A stretch of DNA of 54,293 nucleotides from CAYRFQ01 sp964423615 (lineage in GTDB: Bacteria > Planctomycetota > Planctomycetia > Gemmatales > Gemmataceae), in contig CAYRFQ010000044.1 of the NCBI GenBank assembly GCA_964423615.1, positions 1 to 54,293 on the forward strand, written 5' to 3'. The notes beneath the pieces are model-generated. The model did no database searches. It had not been told where the DNA came from and saw nothing but the letters and a program-made list of their open reading frames with translations. Position 1 is the stretch's first letter; each line of letters starts with the position of its first letter. Of this stretch, positions 25,324 through 33,248 are shown piece after piece. Both the position numbers and the translations under genes were made by a program.

Positions 25324-26708
25324 TCCTTCGCCTCCTTCTGTCGTTTGCTCTGATGACTCACCTCCGGTTTCGTCAAGAATCCCCAATCGAGTGCCTGATC
25401 TTGTGTGTAGTTCTTGCCCAGCGTCAACGCGGTGACGGCCTTGGCCATCTCATAGCCCAAGTAGAAAGCGTGGTCGGGAGTGATGTCATCTCGCCTGGCC
25501 ATCTTGTCGAATAAGTCGAATGGATCGGTGCCCGACAATTGCATCAGACTGTTCAGCACATGTATCTTCCCGTCCTCGGCGAACAACCGGTAGTTGCGAT
25601 CCTTGATTTCCTTGGCGAGTTGGTCGAGAGCTTCTTGTCCGTACTCGTTCAACTTGGTGTCGCGGAGTGTCACCAATCTTGGCTCGAGGTGCTTTGGCAA
25701 CACACCGTGTTTGCGAGAGTGAAACGTCAGGCGCCGGGCTAAATCGATCTCCCGGATCGAGCTTCGTGCCCAGTTGATGACCTCCGTCGTCAACACGCTT
25801 CGGATGCCGAGTTCCTGGCAGATACCAATGAGCATCACGTTAACACCCGCCGAATCGACGTCGGTCAATTCCGTCAAGTTGCCGATGCCCATCATCATTT
25901 CCTGATTGGGATAACGCTTGCGAACGTCAATATACCGGCCAATCGACTCCGCAAAGCCAAAACCAATCGGCTCCAAAATCGGATCGATGCGAAATGGGAC
26001 GTTGTCGCGGTCGAGGACTTCGAGGGTTTCATCGAGCCCTTCGAGATTCGTCGGCACGTCGGGAATGGCGACGACTTCGATTCCCCAATCTTTGGCGTGC
26101 CGTCGGTTGCTGCTGTTGACGCTCAGGACGAGTTCCGCACCTGCATTCGCTGCCAGTTCGACTTCGCGAGGGTTGAAGCTATCAATGGAAACAGAGTGTC
26201 CGTCGTCTTTGAGCGCCTTGACGGCTTCTGAGACGCCAAGCCAAGTTTCGCCAGGGTCACACCCCAGGTCAATGAAATCGGCCCCATCGTCGCGAGATTT
26301 GTTGGCCTTGTTACGGATGTTGTCCAGCGTCAACCGCGGAGCGTGGTTGATCTCGGCGAGAATTCGGATGTCATACTCGCCGTAGTCGTCGGGCCTTTGA
26401 CGTTTGGCGTTGAATAGTTCTGGCAAATCTCGCAAGTCTTTCGGGCCACGTATGATCTCGGCATTTGTCAACGCTTCCAACGGCGCGAGGTCGCCGCGGC
26501 ACAGTCCCGGCAAGACGACACGTGTAACGGTCTCGGGAATAGTGATGTGTTTGGCCGTCCATTGCGTTGTGGCCAGAGCCACGACTGTGATCGGTAACAC
26601 CGCGACCGAATACTCAAAGTTCTGACTCTGCGCGATTGGATCGAGGACGCGACGCAACGCCGGTTCGGCGAGTTTTCCGGTGACAAAAAGATAATGCGGA
26701 GCTGGCAT
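25320..26708 (-). CDS. dihydropteroate-synthase-like protein (DUF6513-type)
   Basis: 462 aa. The N-terminal about 120 residues (LFVTGKLAEPALRRVLD, NAEIIRGPKDLRDLPELF) precede a pterin-binding TIM barrel (about 120-370): GADFIDLGCDPGE, HSVSIDSFNPREVELAANAGAELVLSVN, FRIDPILEP, MMMGIGNLTELTDVDSAGVN. A C-terminal helical region has KDRNYRLFAEDGKIHVLN. This is the archaeal-type dihydropteroate synthase-related family found in organisms with methanopterin-linked C1 chemistry, including planctomycetes; a role in tetrahydromethanopterin synthesis is inferred from that. Its stop overlaps the start of the frameshifted downstream gene (ATGA). Confidence 0.85.
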   Translation of the reverse strand: MPAPHYLFVTGKLAEPALRRVLDPIAQSQNFEYSVAVLPITVVALATTQWTAKHITIPETVTRVVLPGLCRGDLAPLEALTNAEIIRGPKDLRDLPELFNAKRQRPDDYGEYDIRILAEINHAPRLTLDNIRNKANKSRDDGADFIDLGCDPGETWLGVSEAVKALKDDGHSVSIDSFNPREVELAANAGAELVLSVNSSNRRHAKDWGIEVVAIPDVPTNLEGLDETLEVLDRDNVPFRIDPILEPIGFGFAESIGRYIDVRKRYPNQEMMMGIGNLTELTDVDSAGVNVMLIGICQELGIRSVLTTEVINWARSSIREIDLARRLTFHSRKHGVLPKHLEPRLVTLRDTKLNEYGQEALDQLAKEIKDRNYRLFAEDGKIHVLNSLMQLSGTDPFDLFDKMARRDDITPDHAFYLGYEMAKAVTALTLGKNYTQDQALDWGFLTKPEVSHQSKRQKEAKE

Positions 26709-26767
26709 GAAAATCGCCTAAACGAACAACTTTCCGAAACAATCGACGAGGCAGAAACCATTTGCAC

Positions 26768-26830
26768 GATCTTTCTGCCATTGCAACACAAACCATTGTC
26801 GAGCTAAAGGGGGATGGTACAACTACAGTT
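26768..26830. repeat. ~60-bp direct repeat, copy 1
   Basis: Starts GATCTTTC, continues with CCATTGTC, then TAAAGGGG and ATGGTA, and ends ACAGTT. The same order of words recurs at 27170-27231 with small indels. The two copies bracket the small gene at 26900-27169; this one lies 60 nt upstream of the start of the DHPS-like gene. Confidence 0.65.
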
Positions 26831-26899
26831 CGAAGCTTCGGGTAGAAAAACTTCCGATTTCTGACTGCGGCGAGGAACAAAGTCACTAAAGAAGCTGCG

Positions 26900-27169
26900 A
26901 TGCGATTAGAAGAATTGTTAGAGTTGATACAAGTCCTTGCTTTCGTCCCGTTACGTCTGCACATGACGAATGGACAGACTTACGAGATTCGGCACCCCGA
27001 TCAAGTATTGGTCTTACGAGGTCGTGTGGACATAGGTGTTGGTGTTGATCCGGTAACAGGAGTTCTGGACCGGGTCAAGCATTGCTCATTATTGCATGTT
27101 GTCCGCGTGGAGCAACTTGGCGGGTATCGGAATCGAACGGTAAGAAATCGTAAACCACATCGACTCTGA
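26900..27169 (+). CDS. small conserved hypothetical protein
   Basis: 89 aa. The sequence LRLHMTNGQTYEIRHPDQVLVLRGRVDIGVG followed by SLLHVVRVEQL resembles a small planctomycete family with the pattern PF.I.MTDG..YEVRHP....VL...V.IG...H.VRIE, predicted as a compact beta domain. The C-terminal RNRTVRNRKPHRL is a basic tail. There is no signal peptide. It is not coupled to any neighbour and lies between two copies of a ~60-bp repeat, which suggests the gene and its flanks have been rearranged or duplicated. Confidence 0.65.
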   Translation: MRLEELLELIQVLAFVPLRLHMTNGQTYEIRHPDQVLVLRGRVDIGVGVDPVTGVLDRVKHCSLLHVVRVEQLGGYRNRTVRNRKPHRL

Positions 27170-27231
27170 TCTTTCGCCCCATTCTGCGACATGCCATTGT
27201 CCCGCCTAAAGGGGATGGTAAAACAACAATT
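27170..27231. repeat. ~60-bp direct repeat, copy 2
   Basis: Second copy of the element at 26768-26830, with GATCTTTC, CCATTGTC, CTAAAGGGGATGGTA and CAACAATTT. It begins at the stop codon of the small gene. The rest of the gap up to 27528 (about 300 nt) holds no gene I can support. Confidence 0.65.
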
Positions 27232-27528
27232 TGGTGCATCCCCTGGTCGGGTTGTGTTGTCCGGCACGTCGTCCGACTGTGCTGTGCGGCTTCAAAGGAT
27301 AGGCCGTCGTCAAGACCTCGTTGGTTTTAGGCGAACTCTTTGAGCACCAGCAACGGACAGATACTATTGAAAACGGCAAGAAGAGAGTACGCGATCTGGT
27401 GCGTCCCGTTGCGAAAACAGCCGAACAAGCGGACGGCACACGGACTGTGCTTGATACTTTGGTGTATTGCTCGGTAAGTTCTCATCAAAGCCAACCCCTG
27501 TCGAAATCTTCAGATCGGTAAATGATAC

Positions 27529-29340
27529 ATGCTTGGTCCGATTTTTTCACGTGAGCTGATGACTCTGCCACGGCGTCCACAACATTATGTGGCTCGGACC
27601 GTGTACTTGGGCGTCATTTGGATATTGGGTCTGACGACCTGGCAGGCCGCCGTTGGGTGGGAGCAAAATGCCACGCTTGGGGACATTGCTCAGTTCAGTC
27701 TCCGGCTGTTCCAGATCACGACCATGGTTCAACTCATCGTGTTGATCTTCTTCGCATCGTTGTCGGCGGCGAGCAGTATCACGACCGAGAAGGACCGCCG
27801 AACATTCGTCCTCCTGCTGATGACCAGGCTCACGAACGTCGAAATCGTGGTCGGGAAACTCCTCGGAAGTCTACTCCAGATCGGGTTATTCTTGTTGGGC
27901 ACACTTCCCATCCTCGCGTTGATGCTTTTCATGGGCGGAGTAGCTGGATTCCAAATTGTTCAAGCGGCGATTGTATTGTTCGCCACGGCACTTGCGGCGG
28001 GATCGCTCGGGGTACTGATTTCGTTGTGGCGAGACCGAACTTTCCAGGCACTCGCGTTGACCGTGTTGTTTCTTGTCTTGCATTTGTGTTTCGTCTTTGC
28101 GCTCCCGTACTTGATGAACCTCAATGGGCTCTTTCAGAGTGAGGTGTTCACTTCCGAAGGTCTTTCGACGGCGCAACAGTGGCTCGATCCGATCCGCGCC
28201 ATGCAGAGCGTCATCGAACCCGACGTGAATCGTGTTGGGTTGGCCCCAGGGTATGGGTTCGGATTGACGATGCTTGGGATCAGCGTCGTCCTCAATCTGC
28301 TGGGTATTTGGAAATTACGGGTTTGGAACCCCAGTGGTGGTCCGATCATGCAGCGTGAGGCTCCGGACGCTGCTGACGAGAAAACCGTAGAAAGAGAAAA
28401 AGCCCATGCCGCTCCTGGCGCGGTCCGCGAGGTCTGGCCCAATCCAATCCTTTGGCGGGAAATGATGACCCGAGCTTACGGCCGCCGACCGTTGTTGGTC
28501 AAGGCTGCGTATTTCTTGGTGGTAGGGTTGGTCGTTTATTATGCCGTGGCCCCAATCATAGAAGGGCAAAGTTTCAGTCGATGGTCGGCGGCGTACGGGT
28601 TAGTTCCCCTCGCCATCCTTAGCTTGTTGTTGATCACGGCACAAGCCGTTACGTCGATCACAACCGAACGCGACATGGGAGCTTTGAATTTGCTTCTTGT
28701 GACGGACTTGACCCCATCGGAGTTTATTTGGGGCAAGCTAGGCGGCATCGTCTACAATACCAAGGAATATCTTATCCCACCGATCGCTCTGGCGATTTTC
28801 TATGCAGCTTACGGCATGCTTGCATTTCCCGCCACTCCAACCAGAAACATTCAAGCCGGGGTCTGCGTTGCTCTTGCAATTGCCGTGCTCGAAGTATTCG
28901 TGATTGTGTTGGGTGTCCACGTCGCCCTTCGAGCCCCAACCAGTCGTTTGGCAATTGGAAAGGCTCTCGGGACAGTCTTCTTCCTTTCAGTCGGAACGCT
29001 CGTTTGTATTTACATCATCGCCATCAACGGACAGTTCGAATACCAGTGGGCAAGTTTCGTCTTCTTCCTTGCGGCGGGGATCGGTGGATTCTGGTGGGTG
29101 CTTTCGGGGAACCGCCCAGCGCCGGCCTTGACACTCGCGAGCATCGCGTGTCCTTTAGCGATCTTCTATAGCGTCCTGAATATCCTGATCGGTAATCCCA
29201 AGACGCAAGGATCAGCAGACCCGTTTCTTCCGCTCATCGTCACGGCGGGATCATTCGGATTTGCCATCACGGCCATGCTGGTACCGATGCTCAGTGAATT
29301 CGACGTGGCCATGGGACGAACGACCGGAGAAGCGGACTAA
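27529..29340 (+). CDS. tandem ABC-2 type transporter permease
   Basis: 603 aa, about twelve TM helices. The protein is an internal duplication of an ABC-2 permease: the first half has SSITTEKDRRTFVLLLMTRL and VGKLLGSL (about 85-115), the second half TSITTERDMGALNLLLVTDL and IWGKLGGI (about 375-405); each half opens with a coupling-type helix, PIFSRELMTLPRR and NPILWREMMTRAYGRRP. Such double permeases are common in planctomycetes, often beside an ATPase gene, but no ATP-binding subunit is encoded here, so the partner must be elsewhere. The substrate is unknown. Confidence 0.88.
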   Translation: MLGPIFSRELMTLPRRPQHYVARTVYLGVIWILGLTTWQAAVGWEQNATLGDIAQFSLRLFQITTMVQLIVLIFFASLSAASSITTEKDRRTFVLLLMTRLTNVEIVVGKLLGSLLQIGLFLLGTLPILALMLFMGGVAGFQIVQAAIVLFATALAAGSLGVLISLWRDRTFQALALTVLFLVLHLCFVFALPYLMNLNGLFQSEVFTSEGLSTAQQWLDPIRAMQSVIEPDVNRVGLAPGYGFGLTMLGISVVLNLLGIWKLRVWNPSGGPIMQREAPDAADEKTVEREKAHAAPGAVREVWPNPILWREMMTRAYGRRPLLVKAAYFLVVGLVVYYAVAPIIEGQSFSRWSAAYGLVPLAILSLLLITAQAVTSITTERDMGALNLLLVTDLTPSEFIWGKLGGIVYNTKEYLIPPIALAIFYAAYGMLAFPATPTRNIQAGVCVALAIAVLEVFVIVLGVHVALRAPTSRLAIGKALGTVFFLSVGTLVCIYIIAINGQFEYQWASFVFFLAAGIGGFWWVLSGNRPAPALTLASIACPLAIFYSVLNILIGNPKTQGSADPFLPLIVTAGSFGFAITAMLVPMLSEFDVAMGRTTGEAD

Positions 29341-29610
29341 AAAAGGGAAAACGCAGGTTGAAAGCCTGAAGACTTGGATTGGGTTTGGCCGCGGACCCAC
29401 GAATTGGCGGAACGATGTTCGCTCGGAGCTCGCAATCCTTGTTTGGAAGTGTTTGCAACCCCGCCGCTCCAAGGACTGGTCGAAACCGCACGCCGAGTAG
29501 GTTGCGCTGTGCGGTAATGGACAGGTCGTTTTGTAACGTTGACGAGGGAAATGCTGGTTGATCGTGACACAAAGGCCCATGAACGTGAAAGCTCAACGAG
29601 CCTGAACGAC

Positions 29611-30942
29611 TCAACCTACTCGGAAAGTACCTATCACAAAGACAATCCCGACAAGGACGCTACAACTTAATCCGAGGAGTTCCGGTGAAAAACCCCACAA
29701 TTGGTGTCGTGGGGCCTCCCATTCCTTCGACACTTCAACTGTCCCTTTTTCATCTGTCTGGATGCCAAGTGACTCCCGTTTTCCCATGAGCTTATTGGGA
29801 TCGACGTCGGTGTGCGTTTTTGATGACAACGCCGACGATGATACCTGCTTCACGCTGGCATTTTTTTCGAGAGCCTTTTCGGCGTGGGTTATTTTCGTTG
29901 TTGGCGGTTGGGATAGGTTGGTGGAATTGGTTTTCTGACTTCCTTGAGCCGTCCGAAGCCGACTGTGGCGATTTCCAAGAACGAGCTGAACTGTCCGTTC
30001 TTCGTCGTCGCGTTGGACCGTCACGGAAACCGTTTGACCGGGTTTCATCCCCCACAAGGCGCGCTCGACATCAAACGTGTTCTTCACTCGTCGTTGAGCG
30101 ATCGAGAGGATCACATCTCCTTCCTGAAGTCTTGCCTTCGCAGCCGGAGTATCCTTCGAGACGTTGACGATTTCGACTTTCTGTCTGTCGCCACCTTCGC
30201 CCACAATTGTGTCCTGGCATGCCATTCCGTGCCCTACGCCAGCAATCTTCAACGCACTGAAATGCTTTCGCAAGACATTCCGGACCGTCCCAGCATTGAT
30301 GGCAAAGGCGATTCCTCGAGCTCCATCATGGATCGCTGTGTTAATTCCAATCAGCTCGCCGTTTATGTTCAACAGCGGTCCGCCTGAGTTGCCTGGATTG
30401 ACTGTCGCGTCGGTCTGAATAACCCCGGTGACTTTATGGCCGTTCTCGGTGGTCATGTTGCGATTTAAAGCACTGATGATTCCCATCGAGACTGTATGTG
30501 TAAACCCAAAGGGGTTCCCTATCGCAATCACTCGTTCCCCAACCATTAAATCGTCGATCGGTCCAAGAGTCAGAGCTTTGAGTTTAGCCGAGGGTTTGGT
30601 ACGCAGGACCGCGAGGTCGTATTGAGGAAACGTTTTCAATACCTGAGCCCAAGCTTTCGTCGCGTCATGAAACTCGACCTTCACTTTTCCTTGCATCGAG
30701 ACAACGTGGTGGTTGGTGATGATGTAACCGCGTTCGTCGATGATCACACCAGTACCGATGGTGTCGCGAATTTGATAACGAGTGCGAGGGATTCGGATCG
30801 TGACGATGCTGGCTTCGGTTTTTTCCACTGCTTTCACGACGGCGGTTCGTCGTGCGTACTGGGCCTTGGCGTTGGCTCCAACCAAGACCGAAGCCGTGGC
30901 AGCAACAAGGCAGACTCGATACAAAACTGGAATCCGAGACAT
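29611..30942 (-). CDS. HtrA/DegP-like serine protease with PDZ domain and C-terminal membrane anchor
   Basis: 443 aa. Signal peptide 1-28 (cleavage near NAKAQ). Trypsin-like domain with the full triad: H79 in ITNHHVV, D109 in YDLAVL and S186 in GNSGGPL; GFAFAI-type AIAFAINAG follows. One PDZ domain (about 235-325; LQEGDVILSIAQRRVKNTFDVERAL). A Ser/Thr/Gln-rich linker (330-415) leads to a C-terminal TM helix (about 418-441, ELLGLSCSVLVGIVFVIGTF), so it is an envelope protease tethered at its C-terminus, unlike E. coli DegP. The 5' leader contains a GEMM-I-like RNA (31137-31213), so c-di-GMP control is suggested. The downstream 270 nt (29341-29610) hold no gene; a 12-bp CCGAGTAGGTTG at 29493 is an inverted copy of the end of this gene. 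Confidence 0.93.
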   Translation of the reverse strand: MSRIPVLYRVCLVAATASVLVGANAKAQYARRTAVVKAVEKTEASIVTIRIPRTRYQIRDTIGTGVIIDERGYIITNHHVVSMQGKVKVEFHDATKAWAQVLKTFPQYDLAVLRTKPSAKLKALTLGPIDDLMVGERVIAIGNPFGFTHTVSMGIISALNRNMTTENGHKVTGVIQTDATVNPGNSGGPLLNINGELIGINTAIHDGARGIAFAINAGTVRNVLRKHFSALKIAGVGHGMACQDTIVGEGGDRQKVEIVNVSKDTPAAKARLQEGDVILSIAQRRVKNTFDVERALWGMKPGQTVSVTVQRDDEERTVQLVLGNRHSRLRTAQGSQKTNSTNLSQPPTTKITHAEKALEKNASVKQVSSSALSSKTHTDVDPNKLMGKRESLGIQTDEKGTVEVSKEWEAPRHQLWGFSPELLGLSCSVLVGIVFVIGTFRVG

Positions 30943-31136
30943 GGAAAGTTACCCTTTCGGCAGCCTGGCAGCCCTAACAACCCAAGAAGGTGGTCGGATA
31001 AATTGACTGTCGGATCTAGTTTCGATTATGAGCCACTGCGGAGCGGCAGATTGTCACCACGGGCGTGAGCCCAAGGGAAACGTTCTACATCTTGCCGGCT
31101 GCACGGCCTGCGAACTATTCAAACAAGCCACTTATT

Positions 31137-31213
31137 CATCCGCCTGCCCAACGATTGCATTAGGCCCATGGCTTTGCGCTCTACCCCTTTCGGGATAGGT
31201 TGCCTTTTCGTGG
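31137..31213 (-). ncRNA. GEMM-I-like (cyclic-di-GMP) riboswitch in leader of the HtrA gene
   Basis: Read on the minus strand, this stretch gives the GEMM core in order: GGCAACC (31204-31198), a 7-bp stem CUAUCCC/GGGGUAG closed by a GAAA tetraloop (31198-31181), AGCGCAAAGCC (31180-31170), then AUGGGCCUAAUGC. GGC (31204-31202) pairs with GCC (31172-31170), enclosing the A-rich internal loop where c-di-GMP binds in GEMM-I. A second hairpin GCCUAAUG-CAAU-CGUUGGGC (31165-31146) includes the conserved CCUAA, part of the tetraloop receptor. The element ends 194 nt upstream of the protease ATG. No terminator hairpin is obvious between them. Call based on recalled consensus; the outer P1 helix is not clear. 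Confidence 0.65.
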
Positions 31214-31355
31214 ACGCTCCCAAACGGGAAGGTGGTCCGCACCTGATCAATTCTGGCTCAGAAAACCCTGCTTGTAAAATCAGAACAACTGTTTTCTAAT
31301 TGAAAGAGGTCGAGCCAGGGAGAATGAACGAAGGTGTGGCGTGTTGAAATGGAGT

Positions 31356-31394
31356 AAAAACCCGTCAGGAAATTGGTTCTCCTGACAGGTTTTG
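31356..31394 (-). terminator. Rho-independent terminator of the secreted coiled-coil gene
   Basis: AACCCGTCAGGA (31359-31370) and TCCTGACAGGTT (31380-31391) form a 12-bp stem with one mismatch over a 9-nt loop. On the minus strand it is followed by a T-run (plus-strand A's at 31356-31360), 73 nt past the stop of the gene ending at 31464. On the plus strand it is followed by TTT, so it could act in both directions. Confidence 0.75.
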
Positions 31395-31463
31395 ATTTCG
31401 GAAGTGTTGTCGTTTGACGTTGATTCGAGCGATTCCCTCGAAGCCATTGAGTGTTCAGTTTAG

Positions 31464-32474
31464 TTAACGTTTATCCCAAGTGTTAATTGCCATTAACTCA
31501 CCACTGCCCGAATACAGTAGGTGCTGACTGATGGCACCGTATTCTTTTTCGGCCTGTTGCATATTGTCCCGAGCAGCTTTCAACTCAATGAGAGACTGTT
31601 TGCGAACGTCCTCGGCCGATGCGCCCAGAGACTCTCCACTAGTCGGATGCGGAACAACAAAAGGCTGGGAGATCGCGCCAGTGAGAGGCGTAGAGATGGC
31701 TCCCCGATAAGGTGAGTAGATTGTGGATCGAAAGGTACGGAACCCACCAAAGGGTGTACCGTAAACTGGACCAAACTGTCTTTGTGGGATGTCGAAAAAT
31801 TGGGGATTGGCTCCAACGGCCGTGACAGTCCTGTAATAACTGTTCAAAGCTTGGGCTTTTTCGATTCCCGCGTTTTGGGCCGCACTCATCGCTTGCGTCG
31901 CCTGATCGAGACGCTTTTGAGCATTGGCCATGGCATTCTGTGCTTGCTCCAGGTCGGTCAAGAGCTTTTTCTCTTGAGACGAAAGGACCGAAGTACTGTA
32001 CTTGACATACGTGTAGGGGCCGGTTTTGATCGTGATTTTGCTGATTTCGGGAGGGTAAAGCAGCTTTTGTTGGCCCCGTGGTGAATAGTTGGCGAAAATA
32101 GTTTTCGATTTCTCATCCGGAACTTTCGTCTTTTTCGCCCAACTTTCGATGTTCGAATAATCAACCTTGACGGGGGCTACACCCGGTCGCTCTCGAACGA
32201 CGATGTAACCGGGTCCCTCCCAAACGACTGTCCCGCTGACCCGGAGGGCTTGGAAACCAGGGACTGCTTTCTTCAAAGTGATGTCGACAGGCTGACTCGG
32301 GCTCAAACCAGACTGGAATTTGATCTTGGCCAGGGGTTGGGCCGTTGCGGGAGTAAAAGGATCGACTTCCTCCTGTTGCTCCTTGATAGGCGGCTGAGCC
32401 ACCGCCGGTCCAACCCACACAAGCGACAGGCCCAACAAGGCTGTCAGGACGATCATGCTGCTACGATAAGTCAT
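31464..32474 (-). CDS. secreted protein with coiled-coil segment
   Basis: 336 aa. Signal peptide 1-26 (VLTALLGLSLVWVGPAVAQ). Residues about 50-160 are beta-rich (FQALRVSGTVVWEGPGYIVVR, ISKITIKTGPYTYVKYS). A Gln/Ala-rich coiled coil covers about 165-210 (LEQAQNAMANAQKRLDQATQ) and a second short one about 295-320. Between them is a Phe/Tyr/Gly/Pro-rich low-complexity region (QFGPVYGTPFGGFRTFRST). There is no enzymatic motif. It has its own terminator downstream and stands alone; I do not recognise the family. Confidence 0.75.
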   Translation of the reverse strand: MTYRSSMIVLTALLGLSLVWVGPAVAQPPIKEQQEEVDPFTPATAQPLAKIKFQSGLSPSQPVDITLKKAVPGFQALRVSGTVVWEGPGYIVVRERPGVAPVKVDYSNIESWAKKTKVPDEKSKTIFANYSPRGQQKLLYPPEISKITIKTGPYTYVKYSTSVLSSQEKKLLTDLEQAQNAMANAQKRLDQATQAMSAAQNAGIEKAQALNSYYRTVTAVGANPQFFDIPQRQFGPVYGTPFGGFRTFRSTIYSPYRGAISTPLTGAISQPFVVPHPTSGESLGASAEDVRKQSLIELKAARDNMQQAEKEYGAISQHLLYSGSGELMAINTWDKR

Positions 32475-33248
32475 CGGAAACCTCTCAGTCTTGGTACCCC
32501 CAAACGACCTGGAAACTCATGTCTGGTTCCAGCGGATGAGGCTTGAGTTGTTGTGTGCAGTTCCACACCAAGAAAGGAAACTACTTCCACGTTGTGCATC
32601 TTCCACCAAGAGTCCGATTTCCCTGGACGGAGAAAGATAATTCATTGGAGGACAAAAACCCGACACACCTGTGTAGCCACTTGTCGGCCGGACGCGAACT
32701 CTCAGAGTCGTTTATTCTAAATAGTGTGCGACTTCTTGCCAGGAAAATCAGTTCGACTACGGCCCAAGCTAGTTCGAACCTCAAGGGACCAGACCACCGA
32801 AACTGTGGTTTCTTGAGGAGCTTTCTTGCCCGACAGGTTCGCCGAGTCACTTAAACAACATGCAACAACCGCGCCATTTTGCCACACTTGTCCATATTCA
32901 TGGGAAACTGGAGGATCTTCCGGATCGTCGAAATGACACGAACGTGCGCCGAGTTGCGAACGGAGTGTTATTGTAGATTTTGGGATACGGAAACTCCCGG
33001 AAGCAAAACCGAAACGCAAGTTTAACCATGGCCAAGGCCGGAAGGGTAGTCGTTGGATGCATCTCCTGTTGAACAGCGACACCTTGCTGTCGCTATGGTT
33101 TTGTTCTTTGACTCCGTAATCAGCGCGGATAGGAGCATCCCCACCCCACCCGCATGGCAGCAAACCACAACTCTTGTTACAACGACATCATCGGATTTCG
33201 AAAACCACCAATAACCAAAGTGGCTTGATCTGCAAGGAGCAAGAGACC
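32475..33248. other. intergenic, no supported gene
   Basis: 774 nt between divergent genes. A short hairpin (AGCGAC 33075-33080 with GTCGCT 33089-33094) is visible. The ORFs of 90-150 codons here have no ribosome site or recognisable product. It should carry the promoters of the coiled-coil gene and hldE. The right end gives hldE its AAGGAG. Confidence 0.5.

Noticed and set aside
29493..29623. 12-bp inverted copies CCGAGTAGGTTG / CAACCTACTCGG at the HtrA 3' end
   Set aside because: The 107-nt spacing and lack of T-run make a terminator doubtful; noted only within the HtrA entry.
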